This document shows, piece by piece, positions 43,440 to 52,800 of a stretch of DNA of 64,000 nt. The translations under genes and the position numbers were made by a program. The number at the start of each line of letters is the position of its first letter. Position 1 is the stretch's first letter. The notes under the pieces were generated by a model that worked only from the letters and a program-made list of their open reading frames with translations, was not told the origin of the DNA and made no database searches. Source of the DNA: Brotonthovivens ammoniilytica. Lineage in GTDB: Bacteria; Bacillota; Clostridia; Lachnospirales; Lachnospiraceae. The stretch covers positions 1 through 64,000 of the forward strand of contig NZ_JAOQJQ010000005.1 in assembly GCF_025566885.1 (NCBI RefSeq). The letters are read 5' to 3'.

Positions 43440-44723
43440 CTATAGGCTGTAATCCATTCCTTTAAGAATATCAAAGCAGTCAAATGTAGCAAAATAATCT
43501 TTTGGTGTCTCTGCCCGGCGGATCAGCTTCGTGGATCCGTCTTCCTTCAGAAGTACCTCTGCGGAACGAAGCCGTCCGTTGTAATTGTATCCCATGGAAA
43601 AACCGTGAGCTCCGGTATCGTGAATTACCAGCAGATCACCTTTTTCAATTTCCGGAAGCATACGGTCAATGGCAAACTTATCGCAGTTTTCACACAGAGA
43701 GCCCACTACATCATATTTATGATCTTCAGGCGCATGTTCTTTTCCTGATACAGTAATATGATGATATGCGCCGTAAATAGCCGGACGCATAAGATTTGCC
43801 GCACAGGCATCTACACCAATATATTCTTTATACGTATGCTTTTCATGAATTGCCTCCGTTACAAGGCATCCATAAGGTCCCATCATAAAACGTCCCATTT
43901 CCGTATAAATAGAAACATCTCCAAGGCCCTTTGGAACAAGAATTTCCTCATAAACTTTCTGAACCCCCGCCCCAATAACACGAATATCATTAGGTGTCTC
44001 CTCCGGTTTGTATGCGATTCCAACGCCGCCGGACAGGTTAATAAAATTGATTTTAATTCCAAGTTTTTCTTTGATTTCCACAACCAGCTCAAACAGGGTG
44101 CGGGCCAGTGTCGGATAGTAATCATTTGTAACAGTATTGCTTACGAGAAATGCATGAAGTCCAAAACGCTCCACACCCTTTTCTTTTAAAATGCCATAAG
44201 CTTCAAACAGCTGATCCTTTGTCAGCCCATACTTAGAATCCCCCGGATTGTCCATGATTCCATTGCTCAGCTGATATACGCCTCCCGGATTGTATCTAAG
44301 ACTCATGGTTTTTGGCAGCTGTCCAATAATCTTTTCCAAAAATTCAATATGAGTAATATCGTCCAGATTAATGGTTGCCCCCAGCTTATTGGCATATGCA
44401 AACTCCTCTGCAGGTGTATCATTAGAAGAAAACATAATATGCTCCCCTGTGATTCCCAGTGCATTAGACAGCATTAATTCTGTTAAAGAAGAGCAGTCCA
44501 TTCCACAATCATATTCCTGCAGAATCTCCATTAAAAATGGATTTGGCGTGGCTTTGACTGCAAAATATTCACGAAATCCCGGATTCCAGGCAAAGGCTTC
44601 CTTTACGGCTTTCGCATTTTCTCGAATCCCCTTTTCATCATATAAATGAAACGGAGTAGGATACTTTTTTACAATTTCCTGTAACTGTTCATGAGTTACA
44701 AAAGGTTTCTTATTCAAATTCAT
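43440..44723 (-). CDS. lysA: Diaminopimelate decarboxylase family protein
   Basis: About 427 residues from the ATG at 44721-44723, preceded by AAGGAGG. It has the alanine-racemase-like PLP barrel (catalytic lysine in YFAVKATPNP near residue 49) and the C-terminal domain with GSLCENCDKFA, GDLLVIHDTGAHGFSM and YNGRLRSAEVLL, which hold the active-site Cys and substrate contacts. It decarboxylates meso-diaminopimelate to lysine in the cytoplasm. The VKATPNP reading is slightly off the usual VKANPNP, but the overall motif set is convincing. Single-gene unit. Confidence 0.88.
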   Translation of the reverse strand: MNLNKKPFVTHEQLQEIVKKYPTPFHLYDEKGIRENAKAVKEAFAWNPGFREYFAVKATPNPFLMEILQEYDCGMDCSSLTELMLSNALGITGEHIMFSSNDTPAEEFAYANKLGATINLDDITHIEFLEKIIGQLPKTMSLRYNPGGVYQLSNGIMDNPGDSKYGLTKDQLFEAYGILKEKGVERFGLHAFLVSNTVTNDYYPTLARTLFELVVEIKEKLGIKINFINLSGGVGIAYKPEETPNDIRVIGAGVQKVYEEILVPKGLGDVSIYTEMGRFMMGPYGCLVTEAIHEKHTYKEYIGVDACAANLMRPAIYGAYHHITVSGKEHAPEDHKYDVVGSLCENCDKFAIDRMLPEIEKGDLLVIHDTGAHGFSMGYNYNGRLRSAEVLLKEDGSTKLIRRAETPKDYFATFDCFDILKGMDYSL

Positions 44724-44945
44724 GTACCTCCTTAATACTCTCTTATCTATAGAAATCTGATTCAAATCTATACCTGCTGCTGCAGTACGCAAAATAACTA
44801 TAATTTTTTTATTGGCAAAAGTCAAGAAAAGCCTTGCTGGTGATTGTAATATACAGCAGGTTTATTTTATATCAAACCTATTTGTTATAACAATTTTGTT
44901 ATGTGTTTTCTGAGAAATAAGCATGGAATTTTAAGCGTTTTTTAT

Positions 44946-44974
44946 TTGACGCTGTTTGCGGAATAAACTACAAT
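44946..44974 (+). promoter_or_regulatory. Strong sigma-A promoter of the LVIVD-repeat gene
   Basis: TTGACG (44946-44951), a 17-bp spacer and TACAAT (44969-44974) make a near-consensus promoter. AAGGAGG lies 8 nt before the start codon of the following gene. Confidence 0.8.
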
Positions 44975-45011
44975 AAAATCACGATAATAATAAAAAAGGA
45001 GGTATCTTTCA

Positions 45012-46409
45012 ATGGCTGATATGTTTTATGCAAAAGGCCCTGGAAACAATGGTTATATTAAGAACCTGGAAGTCTGCTCTTTCTCTGAGATGGATGGAAA
45101 CTGCGGCATGTTCCAGATGCAGCTTTACAAAACAGCAGAAGGAAAATATTATCTGTACGGTGCATGCTTTGGCGGCACACAGTTTGGTGTTATGATCAGT
45201 GAAGTAACTGATCCTTACAACCCACGTTTTGTAAAGCATTTCCAGCTGGTTGACCCAGAAGAATATCCAACAACAACAACTCCAAAGCTTCAGATTGCTG
45301 ATGATCTGATGATCTGTGCCATGAGCGCGGGCTCCGGTCCTGGCGCACTGGTAGAGCAGAGTGAGCTTCAGAATATGAAATGTGAAGTAGGTATCCGTAT
45401 CTATTCTCTGAAGGAAGATCCCGAAAATCCAAAATTCCTTGGTTACTGGGACTGCGGCGTGCCTCATTCTATCGGTGTACACCGCTTTATGTACAATGGC
45501 GGACGCTATGTACATCTTTCCTGTGAATGCCGCAGTTTTGAAGGCATGATTTATCGTATCGTTGATATTGCAGATCCTGCTCATCCGGTAGAGGTTGGAA
45601 AATGGTGGTCTCCGGAACAGTATGTCGACGGATATCCGGGACGTACTTATGATCCTCATGCGGCACATGTTCCTGCATTTATGGACAAGGGCTGGATGCA
45701 CGGACCTCCATTTGTACGCGGTGACAAAGTATACTGCGGCTACTGTGGAGACGGTCTGTACGTTCTTGATATCGCTGATATCACCAGACCGAAATGCGTG
45801 GGCAACTTAAGATTACAGCCTGTATTCTCCAGCCACCTGGCAGGTGCAAGAACACATACTGCACTTCCGCTTCCGGGACGTGACCTGGTAGTTGTTACAA
45901 ACGAGGGTGAAAGATTCCAGTTCTTCCCGCCGGGAAGCATCAAGGAAGCTCAGGCATTAAATAATATTCATATGATTGATGTCCGCGATCCTGCGAAACC
46001 AACACTGATTGCAGAGTTCCCGTATCCGGAAGTACCAAAGGACTTCCCATATCCTAACTTCAATGTTATGAATCTGGAATGCCAGGGACCATTCGGACCT
46101 CACAATCTCCATGAGCCAATGGACGGCAAGCCATGGTTAGAGCAGCGCGGCGACCGTGTATACTGCTGTTACTTTGCAGCCGGTCTGCGTATTTATGATG
46201 TATCCGATCCTTACTATATTAAAGAGATCGCATACTTTATTCCTCCAAATCCAAACAAGACACCGGAAGAATCCTTCTTCCCAGGCTTCCCGGGCCCAAG
46301 AAATGCCTGCACAGAAGACTGTATTGTTGATGACAGAGGATATATCATTATTGACGCTTTGGACGACGGTTTCTATATCTTAAAAAGAACCGGAGATGCC
46401 GATAACTAA
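45012..46409 (+). CDS. LVIVD-repeat (beta-propeller-like) protein of unknown function
   Basis: 465 residues with at least four repeats of the LVIVD type (FGVMISEVTDPYNPRFV, YRIVDIADPAHPVEVG, YVLDIADITRPKCVG, IHMIDVRDPAKPTLI, LRIYDVSDPYYIKEI), each ending in a D-x-x-x-P turn, which form beta-propeller blades. There is no signal peptide or membrane segment, so it is cytoplasmic. A near-consensus promoter, strong ribosome site and codon choices favouring highly expressed codons suggest an abundant protein. No enzyme function recognised; relatives are compared with selenium-binding-protein-like propellers, but this is only a fold-level resemblance. It stands alone. Confidence 0.8.
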   Translation: MADMFYAKGPGNNGYIKNLEVCSFSEMDGNCGMFQMQLYKTAEGKYYLYGACFGGTQFGVMISEVTDPYNPRFVKHFQLVDPEEYPTTTTPKLQIADDLMICAMSAGSGPGALVEQSELQNMKCEVGIRIYSLKEDPENPKFLGYWDCGVPHSIGVHRFMYNGGRYVHLSCECRSFEGMIYRIVDIADPAHPVEVGKWWSPEQYVDGYPGRTYDPHAAHVPAFMDKGWMHGPPFVRGDKVYCGYCGDGLYVLDIADITRPKCVGNLRLQPVFSSHLAGARTHTALPLPGRDLVVVTNEGERFQFFPPGSIKEAQALNNIHMIDVRDPAKPTLIAEFPYPEVPKDFPYPNFNVMNLECQGPFGPHNLHEPMDGKPWLEQRGDRVYCCYFAAGLRIYDVSDPYYIKEIAYFIPPNPNKTPEESFFPGFPGPRNACTEDCIVDDRGYIIIDALDDGFYILKRTGDADN

Positions 46410-46452
46410 ACCTTTTTAAATATCTCTCTGATGATATAGAAAAAGGGCTGTT

Positions 46453-46560
46453 AGGCAAAGCTTTGTAATAAACAAAGCTGCCAAAATAGTCCGGCTTAAT
46501 TTAAAATATAATCATCAATCTGCAAAGGGAAGGTATATCCGAAAATATGCCTTCCCTTTG
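46453..46560. terminator. Two hairpins after the LVIVD-repeat gene
   Basis: A stem with GGCAAAGCTTTGT and ACAAAGCTGCC (46453-46481) is followed by a long hairpin CAAAGGGAAGGTATAT/ATATGCCTTCCCTTTG (46523-46560) with one G-U pair. U-runs are weak on both strands; the second hairpin also lies just after the stop of the gene at 46565 on the minus strand. Confidence 0.5.
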
Positions 46561-46564
46561 CTAT

Positions 46565-47026
46565 TTAACTCTCCATCATTCCACAGATTGAAAACTCGTT
46601 CAGGCTGTAAACCTGGCTGTTCTCCCGGAATTTAATCATATTCTCTCCCACATACATAATTTCTGCCTTAAAATAGCCCGGCGACGCCTCAAACAGCCGT
46701 GTCTGATGTACGTGAATGTCACACTTTTTCCCAAGAAACATTTCATATGGATTTATTGTATCATCCCAGTCTTCTATTATAAGGGGCTGCTGTCTCTTTC
46801 GTTTCCATTCGGTCATCCGAACCTCCCGCAGCTGTTTAATATAAGCTTTGGGGACAATTCCACGTTTATTTTTATATTGAAATAAGATATGACTTTTACC
46901 GGAAGAAATAATTCCTACCTGCGCATATCCTACATCTTTTCCAACTAAATCAATATCACACCATTTTCCATGCATTGGCGTACAGTCCATATAAACTCCT
47001 GGTTCATGAATTATTTTTAATCCCAT
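46565..47026 (-). CDS. Hypothetical protein, family not recognised
   Basis: About 153 residues, mixed beta-rich start (GLKIIHEPGVYMDCTPMHGKW), a central basic segment (WKRKRQQP) and a C-terminal strand-rich half with no membrane segment or signal peptide. Neither motif nor family is recognised. The ATG at 47024-47026 has GGTGA upstream, the earlier TTG has no ribosome site. It stands alone between the LVIVD gene's terminator hairpins and the dispersed element copy 3. Confidence 0.6.
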   Translation of the reverse strand: MGLKIIHEPGVYMDCTPMHGKWCDIDLVGKDVGYAQVGIISSGKSHILFQYKNKRGIVPKAYIKQLREVRMTEWKRKRQQPLIIEDWDDTINPYEMFLGKKCDIHVHQTRLFEASPGYFKAEIMYVGENMIKFRENSQVYSLNEFSICGMMES

Positions 47027-47172
47027 TTTATCACCTGCTTTTTTATTATTCAAATCAGCAGCAAACAGATTCTGCAGGTTTGAAACAAACCCTTTACAAA
47101 GATTTATGCACTTTCTGGTTCCTGCTTTTATTCAGTATATCAGAGAAACTATAAAAAGTGAAATCGTTCCTG

Positions 47173-47268
47173 TTCAAGTCTCGCTCTATAGGAATCGGCA
47201 CTTTTCAGCTTTATCACAACATGGTATTTCCTATAGAGTAAAAAAAGACAGCATAACTGTCTTTTTTT
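47173..47268 (-). repeat. Copy 3 of the dispersed terminator-hairpin-GAGCGAGACTTGAA element
   Basis: On the minus strand: terminator AAAAAAAGACAG/CTGTCTTTTTTT (47240-47268, U-rich both ways), an 11-bp inverted repeat CTCTATAGGAA (47184-47194) with TTCCTATAGAG (47228-47238), and the motif GAGCGAGACTTGAA (47173-47186), identical to copy 1. The variable hairpin's arm runs into the GAG of the conserved motif. Confidence 0.65.
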
Positions 47269-47458
47269 ATAAGGGAGGTTTTGTTCTTATGAATCTATAT
47301 AAATTTTGATAATTGTTAGTCGCATCCGACGACGCCTACGCGCGTTTCTTTTAGACTGCCATCGGCTGCATTTATGTTATGCCTTTATTATAGGAGGCAT
47401 TTGTGAATATTATATGTCAAGATTCTAAAAACAAACAAAACCCTTTCTTAAGATTTTA
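47269..47458. other. Intergenic stretch without a gene
   Basis: A minor CpG-rich segment (GTCGCATCCGACGACGCC around 47321-47345) is present, together with an AT-rich tail, but I recognise no gene or regulatory site here. It separates element copy 3 from the lipoprotein gene. Confidence 0.4.
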
Positions 47459-48565
47459 TCAAGCATTAAATTCCCAGCTTCCATCCGTTCCTCTAGACCC
47501 CTGTTTTACCGAACTTCCATCAGTAGAAACAAAGATATTGGTCAGATAAGAAGAGTGATCTGCATTTCCGGATTCATCTACTACAAGCCAGCTGAGCCGG
47601 AAATTATAATATTCCACTCCGTCAATTTTAGTCATCCCTTCAAATCCGAAACTGTAAATATTTCCGGTCTCCGGATCTGTGGCGCCGTCCTTTCCAATGC
47701 CATTTTCAGCAAGAGCCAACGCTTCCTCCTGTGAAATTTTCTTACCTGTATTTGACGGCTTCTGCTGGCTATTGGTGTTATCGTTATTATCCGCTCCGGT
47801 TCCGGAATTATTGTCTGTTCCAGTCTGCTCCTGTCCTCCTGCCGTATCAGTTTTATCTGATTCATCATTAGAACCGGTATCCCCGGACCCCTTTTCATAT
47901 GATTTTGTCTGATCAAATGTTGTTATCATATAGTGATACAGCGGCTTACCGGTTCCCTCATAGCTGGTATCCTGCATACCAACCGAATAATCAGCAACGG
48001 GCTCCTGCTTGGTGCCAGATACTACAGATGCCTGAATCTCATATGTACCATCTTCATGATCCCCACAGCTATTTACAACTACTTCCCAATCCTTGGCATC
48101 CTTTTTCTCAAAAGTATATTGTTCTGTTTCACTGTCATAAGCCACCGCCGTAAAATCTTCAGGTATATCCGGAAGCGCTTTTCGATTACCGTCATATGCA
48201 GCGAACAGTGCATTAGCCGCCTCTCTGACATCATCCTCTGTCAGAACCAGCATTCCGTCCTTTTCCTCTGCTCCGGCGCTCATAGCCCCGTCTTCACTAA
48301 TCAGATATGTGCAGGCTGTCCAGAAATAAGTTCCGTCCCAGACTGCATACTCTTTGCCGGTCTCTTCCCCTGCCATGGCAAGAGCCAGCATCACATGGTT
48401 CATGGAATCCGATTCCTCGGGCATACCATTCTCTGATTTACCAGATGTCTCCTGCTCACTGCTTCCTGCAGCAGATACGTCAGGATTATCTTCTTTTTTC
48501 TGGCAGGAAACCAAAGAAGCCGCCAGCGCTCCGCAAACTATAATCGCCGCTATTTTCTTTTTCAT
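47459..48565 (-). CDS. Predicted lipoprotein with low-complexity linker
   Basis: 368 residues. A lipoprotein signal peptide with lipobox LVSC at about residues 18-21 (cleavage before Cys) is followed by a Ser/Glu-rich linker, a globular N-terminal region with W-rich strands (GKEYAVWDGTYFW), a long Asn/Thr/Gly/Asp-rich low-complexity stretch (roughly 215-275), and a C-terminal beta-rich region resembling a PepSY-like fold (GIGKDGATDPETGNIYSF). A cell-surface protein anchored by lipid is expected; the function is unknown. Confidence 0.75.
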   Translation of the reverse strand: MKKKIAAIIVCGALAASLVSCQKKEDNPDVSAAGSSEQETSGKSENGMPEESDSMNHVMLALAMAGEETGKEYAVWDGTYFWTACTYLISEDGAMSAGAEEKDGMLVLTEDDVREAANALFAAYDGNRKALPDIPEDFTAVAYDSETEQYTFEKKDAKDWEVVVNSCGDHEDGTYEIQASVVSGTKQEPVADYSVGMQDTSYEGTGKPLYHYMITTFDQTKSYEKGSGDTGSNDESDKTDTAGGQEQTGTDNNSGTGADNNDNTNSQQKPSNTGKKISQEEALALAENGIGKDGATDPETGNIYSFGFEGMTKIDGVEYYNFRLSWLVVDESGNADHSSYLTNIFVSTDGSSVKQGSRGTDGSWEFNA

Positions 48566-48952
48566 ATTCTAACCTCATTTCTCTTTCGATAGCAAAAACA
48601 CAATGCACCCTGCACTGATGCTTTTATTCTAATAGCTGATAAAAGGAAATACCAGTTCTTTTGAGAAATTTAATCTAATATTAATATAAGAGACATCTGT
48701 ATATGTACTTCTATACGGCAGATCCTGAAAATTTTTTCGTTTCTTCAAATAATTTCCTCCATTCAAAAATACAGAACGGATTATGTATTAGCAACTACAA
48801 TTATAGACTTTTAAGGGTAGAAGTAAATATACAAAAGCTATTTTCTGTTTCTAAATTGTTTTTCTATGCTGAGATATCACAGCCTGGTTTTTCTGTTATA
48901 ATATTTTCATTTAAGAAACCGGCGTTAGCATCCAGTATGGAGGTACTCATCT
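48566..48952. other. Divergent intergenic region between the lipoprotein and LysR genes
   Basis: AT-rich, 387 bp, with a TATAAT at about 48897 that could serve the LysR gene and GGAGGT as its ribosome site. No gene, repeat or clear operator was found. Confidence 0.4.
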
Positions 48953-49834
48953 ATGGATATTCGTGTATTACAATATTTTCTTGCCGTGGTGCAGGAAGGA
49001 ACTGTTTCTAAAGCTGCCAGAGTCATGGGCACTACTCAGCCAAATCTTTCCCGTCAGTTAAATACTCTAGAAGAAGAGCTGGACTGCAAATTATTTGACC
49101 GGGGAAGCAGAAAAATCACGCTGACAGAAGAAGGCATTTTCCTTTACCGGCGCGCAAAAGAAATTGTACAGCTTGCCAGACGCACAGAAAGCGATCTTGA
49201 CCAGATCCGCGGTAAAGCCAGTGGGATCGTCCATATCGGAGGAATTGAGACACCGGCCATAAAAGCCCTTGGAAAACCCATGGCATCCCTTTATAAAAAA
49301 TATCCTCAGATACAATACGATTTTTTCAGCGGGCGTATCAAAGAGATCACCAACCGGTTAAACCACGGCCTGTTAGATTTCGGCATTGTAACCGCCCCAT
49401 ATCACCTGTCAAACTATGATTACTTGCAGCTCCCCAAAAAAGATACCTTTGGCTTCCTGGTGCACCGGGACTGCCCCCTTGCCGGGCTGGCCTGCGTTTG
49501 CCCCAGTGACCTAAAAAACTATCCCCTCTGGGTTTTTGGACAGCCGCCGGAAAGCCAGATTCTATCAGACTGGCTTGGCAAAGACATAAAAAACCTGAAT
49601 GTCATTTCCTCTTTCGGACATATCTTAACCCCTGCCCAGCTTGTGGAAGAAGGCATCGGTATCGCTTTCGCAGCGAAAGGTCTTGTAAATACCGGCCCAA
49701 ACAGTTCCCTGTGCTTCCGCCCCCTGGAGCCTCAAATAGATATTCCTGTTTACCTGATCTGGAAAAAACACCAGATACTTACCCGGGCCGCTGAATTTTT
49801 TCTAAAGGAAGTCCGCAGGATACTGCCCCAATAG
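48953..49834 (+). CDS. LysR-family transcriptional regulator
   Basis: 293 residues. Helix-turn-helix RVMGTTQPNLSRQLNTLE, then VRILPQ-ended effector domain; HTH position and length are normal for LysR proteins (CbpA/CynR-like with FFSGRIKEITNRLNHG). Divergent from the lipoprotein and convergent with purL (31 bp apart). Its target is not evident. Confidence 0.92.
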   Translation: MDIRVLQYFLAVVQEGTVSKAARVMGTTQPNLSRQLNTLEEELDCKLFDRGSRKITLTEEGIFLYRRAKEIVQLARRTESDLDQIRGKASGIVHIGGIETPAIKALGKPMASLYKKYPQIQYDFFSGRIKEITNRLNHGLLDFGIVTAPYHLSNYDYLQLPKKDTFGFLVHRDCPLAGLACVCPSDLKNYPLWVFGQPPESQILSDWLGKDIKNLNVISSFGHILTPAQLVEEGIGIAFAAKGLVNTGPNSSLCFRPLEPQIDIPVYLIWKKHQILTRAAEFFLKEVRRILPQ

Positions 49835-49865
49835 AATTTAGATTGATGTTTGTTTCCGTATCTGC

Positions 49866-52800
49866 TTAATCCCGGAAATATGCCACACCGGACTCAAAAA
49901 GTTTCAGATCCTGATCTCCGTAAATATTAACGGCCACAGAATCGCCACGGCGCTCCGCATGAGCCATTTTCCCAAGAATACGTCCATCCGGACTTGTAAT
50001 TCCTTCGATTGCCATGTAGGAACCATTCACGTTCCACTCTTCGTCCATAGTAGGAACACCGTTTTCATTTACATACTGGGTTGCCACCTGTCCGTTCTCA
50101 AACAGACGGTCCAGCCACTCTTTGGGCGCTACAAACCGTCCTTCTCCGTGGGAAGCGGGACTTGTATATACTTTGCCCAGTTCCGCCTTTGCAAGCCACG
50201 GGGACTTGTTTGTTACCACTTTTGTATAAACCATTTTTGAAATATGACGGCCGATGGTATTGTAGGTAAGCGTCGGCGCATCTGCAGTCTGGGAGCAGAT
50301 CTCTCCGTGAGGCACCAGTCCCAGCTTGATAAGAGCCTGGAACCCGTTACAGATACCAAGGCACAATCCGTCTCTTTCGTTAAGCAGCTTCATAACCGCT
50401 TCCCTGATTTTTTCATTTCTGAAAGCAGTGGCAAAGAATTTAGCAGAACCTTCCGGCTCATCTCCGGCGGAAAAGCCGCCCGGAAACATGATAATCTGGG
50501 ACTGCTGAATGGCTTTTTCAAAACAGTCAACAGAATCACGGATATCTTCTGGGCTCATATTTTTAAATACCTTTGTGATAACGTCAGCGCCGGCTCCCTC
50601 AAATGCTCTGGCACTGTCATACTCACAGTTGGTTCCCGGAAATACCGGGATAAATACAGTTGGTTTTGCGATTTTATTTTTACATACATAAATATTTTTT
50701 GTATCATAAAGACCGCTCTTTATTTCCTGAACATCAGTTGTGGCACGGGTAGGGAATACTTTTTCCAGCGTCTGTGTCCATGCGCCTAACGCTTCATCCA
50801 TGGAAATTTCCACATCCCCGTATTTAAACTTCTGCTCTGCTAACACAGAACCCACAATAGAAACATTTGCCCGCAGGCCTGCCGCTTCCAGTGCTTCTTT
50901 CACTGTATCAGTATCTTTAGCGGCTACCTCAGCTGCCAGATTACCAAAACCAGGTGCAAATGCCTCCTCCGGTTTTAAACAGCCCCGGATAGAAACGCCC
51001 AGCTTATTGCCGAATGCCATTTTACTTACTGCCGCAATCAGTCCTTTTGCATCCAGGGCATAAACAGATTTCAGCTTTTTATCCTGTATCAGTCCATAAA
51101 CAGCATCATACAATTTCATGACTTTCTCATAAACCGGCAGATCGTATTCATCTTTATCAATAGTAAACAGCATCAGTTTATTTCCGGCCGTTTTTAACTC
51201 AGGCGTAATGATGTCCTGCTCTTTTGCCACATCAACGGCAAAGGATACCAGTGTAGGCGGAACATCAATTTCATTAAAGGTACCGGACATAGAATCTTTT
51301 CCGCCGATGGAAGGCAGTCCAAATCCAATCTGCGCACTGTAAGCTCCAAGCAGTGCAGCAAAAGGCTGGCTCCAGCGTGAAGGGTCTTCGCTCATTCTGC
51401 GGAAATACTCCTGGAAGGTAAAACGGATTTTTTTATAATCTCCGCCGGCTGCAACAATTCTTGAAACAGACTCAAGAACCGCATAAACAGCCCCGTGATA
51501 CGGGCTCCAGGAAGACACATACGGATCAAATCCGTAGCTCATCATCGTTACCGTATCACATTTTCCTGTCTGAACAGGAAGTTTTGCAACCATACTCTGT
51601 GTCTCTGTAAGCTGGTATTTTCCGCCATAAGGCATAAACACACTTCCGGCTCCAATGGATGCGTCAAACATTTCCACCAGACCTTTTTGTGAGCATACAT
51701 TCAAATCCTTTAATGTGGCAAGCCATGCCTCTCTGACATCTTTCACTTCAGGACTTACCAGTACACTGTCAGCTTTTGCCGGAATATCCACCAGCACACC
51801 AGTTTCCTGATGAGCGCCGTTGGTATCCAGAAACGCTCTTGAAATATTTACAATCTCTTTATCTCTCCAGATCAGTACAAGACGGGGGTCTTCTGTAACA
51901 ACGGCCACCTCTACTGCTTCCAGGTTTTCTTCCTCTGCATATCCTAAAAATTCTTTTACATTTTCAGGGGCAATGACAACTGCCATACGCTCCTGGGATT
52001 CTGAAATGGCAATTTCTGTTCCGTCCAGTCCCGCATATTTCTTCGGCACCTTATCCAGCTGCACCCGAAGTCCGTCAGCCAGTTCTCCGATGGCTACAGA
52101 TACTCCGCCGGCTCCAAAGTCATTACATTTTTTAATCAGATAGCTTACTTCTTCTCTGCGGAACAATCTCTGAATTTTACGTTCTGTAGGCGGATTACCT
52201 TTCTGAACTTCCGCACCGCAGGTATCAATAGACTGGGTTGTATGCGCTTTTGAGGATCCGGTAGCTCCGCCGCATCCGTCTCTTCCGGTACGGCCGCCCA
52301 GCAGTATAATAATATCACCGGGATCGGAAGTCATTCTCTGAACCGCACGTCTTGGAGCCGCTCCCATAACTGCACCGATTTCCATTCGTTTTGCAACATA
52401 ATTTGGATGATACACCTCTTTTACATAACCGGTTGCCAGACCGATCTGGTTACCGTAAGAACTGTATCCTCCTGCAGCAGAGCGGACAATCTTTTTCTGA
52501 GGAAGCTTTCCTTCCAGAGTATCTTTTACAGATACCGTAGGATCAGCCGCACCTGTAACACGCATTGCCTGATACACATAAGTACGTCCTGACAGCGGAT
52601 CACGGATACATCCGCCAAGACATGTGGCAGCACCGCCGAAAGGTTCGATCTCGGTAGGATGATTGTGAGTTTCATTTTTAAAGTTCACAAGCCATTCTTC
52701 TGTTTTTCCGTCTACCTCTACAGGTACTACAATACTGCAGGCGTTGATCTCATCAGATTCTTCCTGATCATTCAGCTTACCTTCTTTTTTCAGTTTTTTC

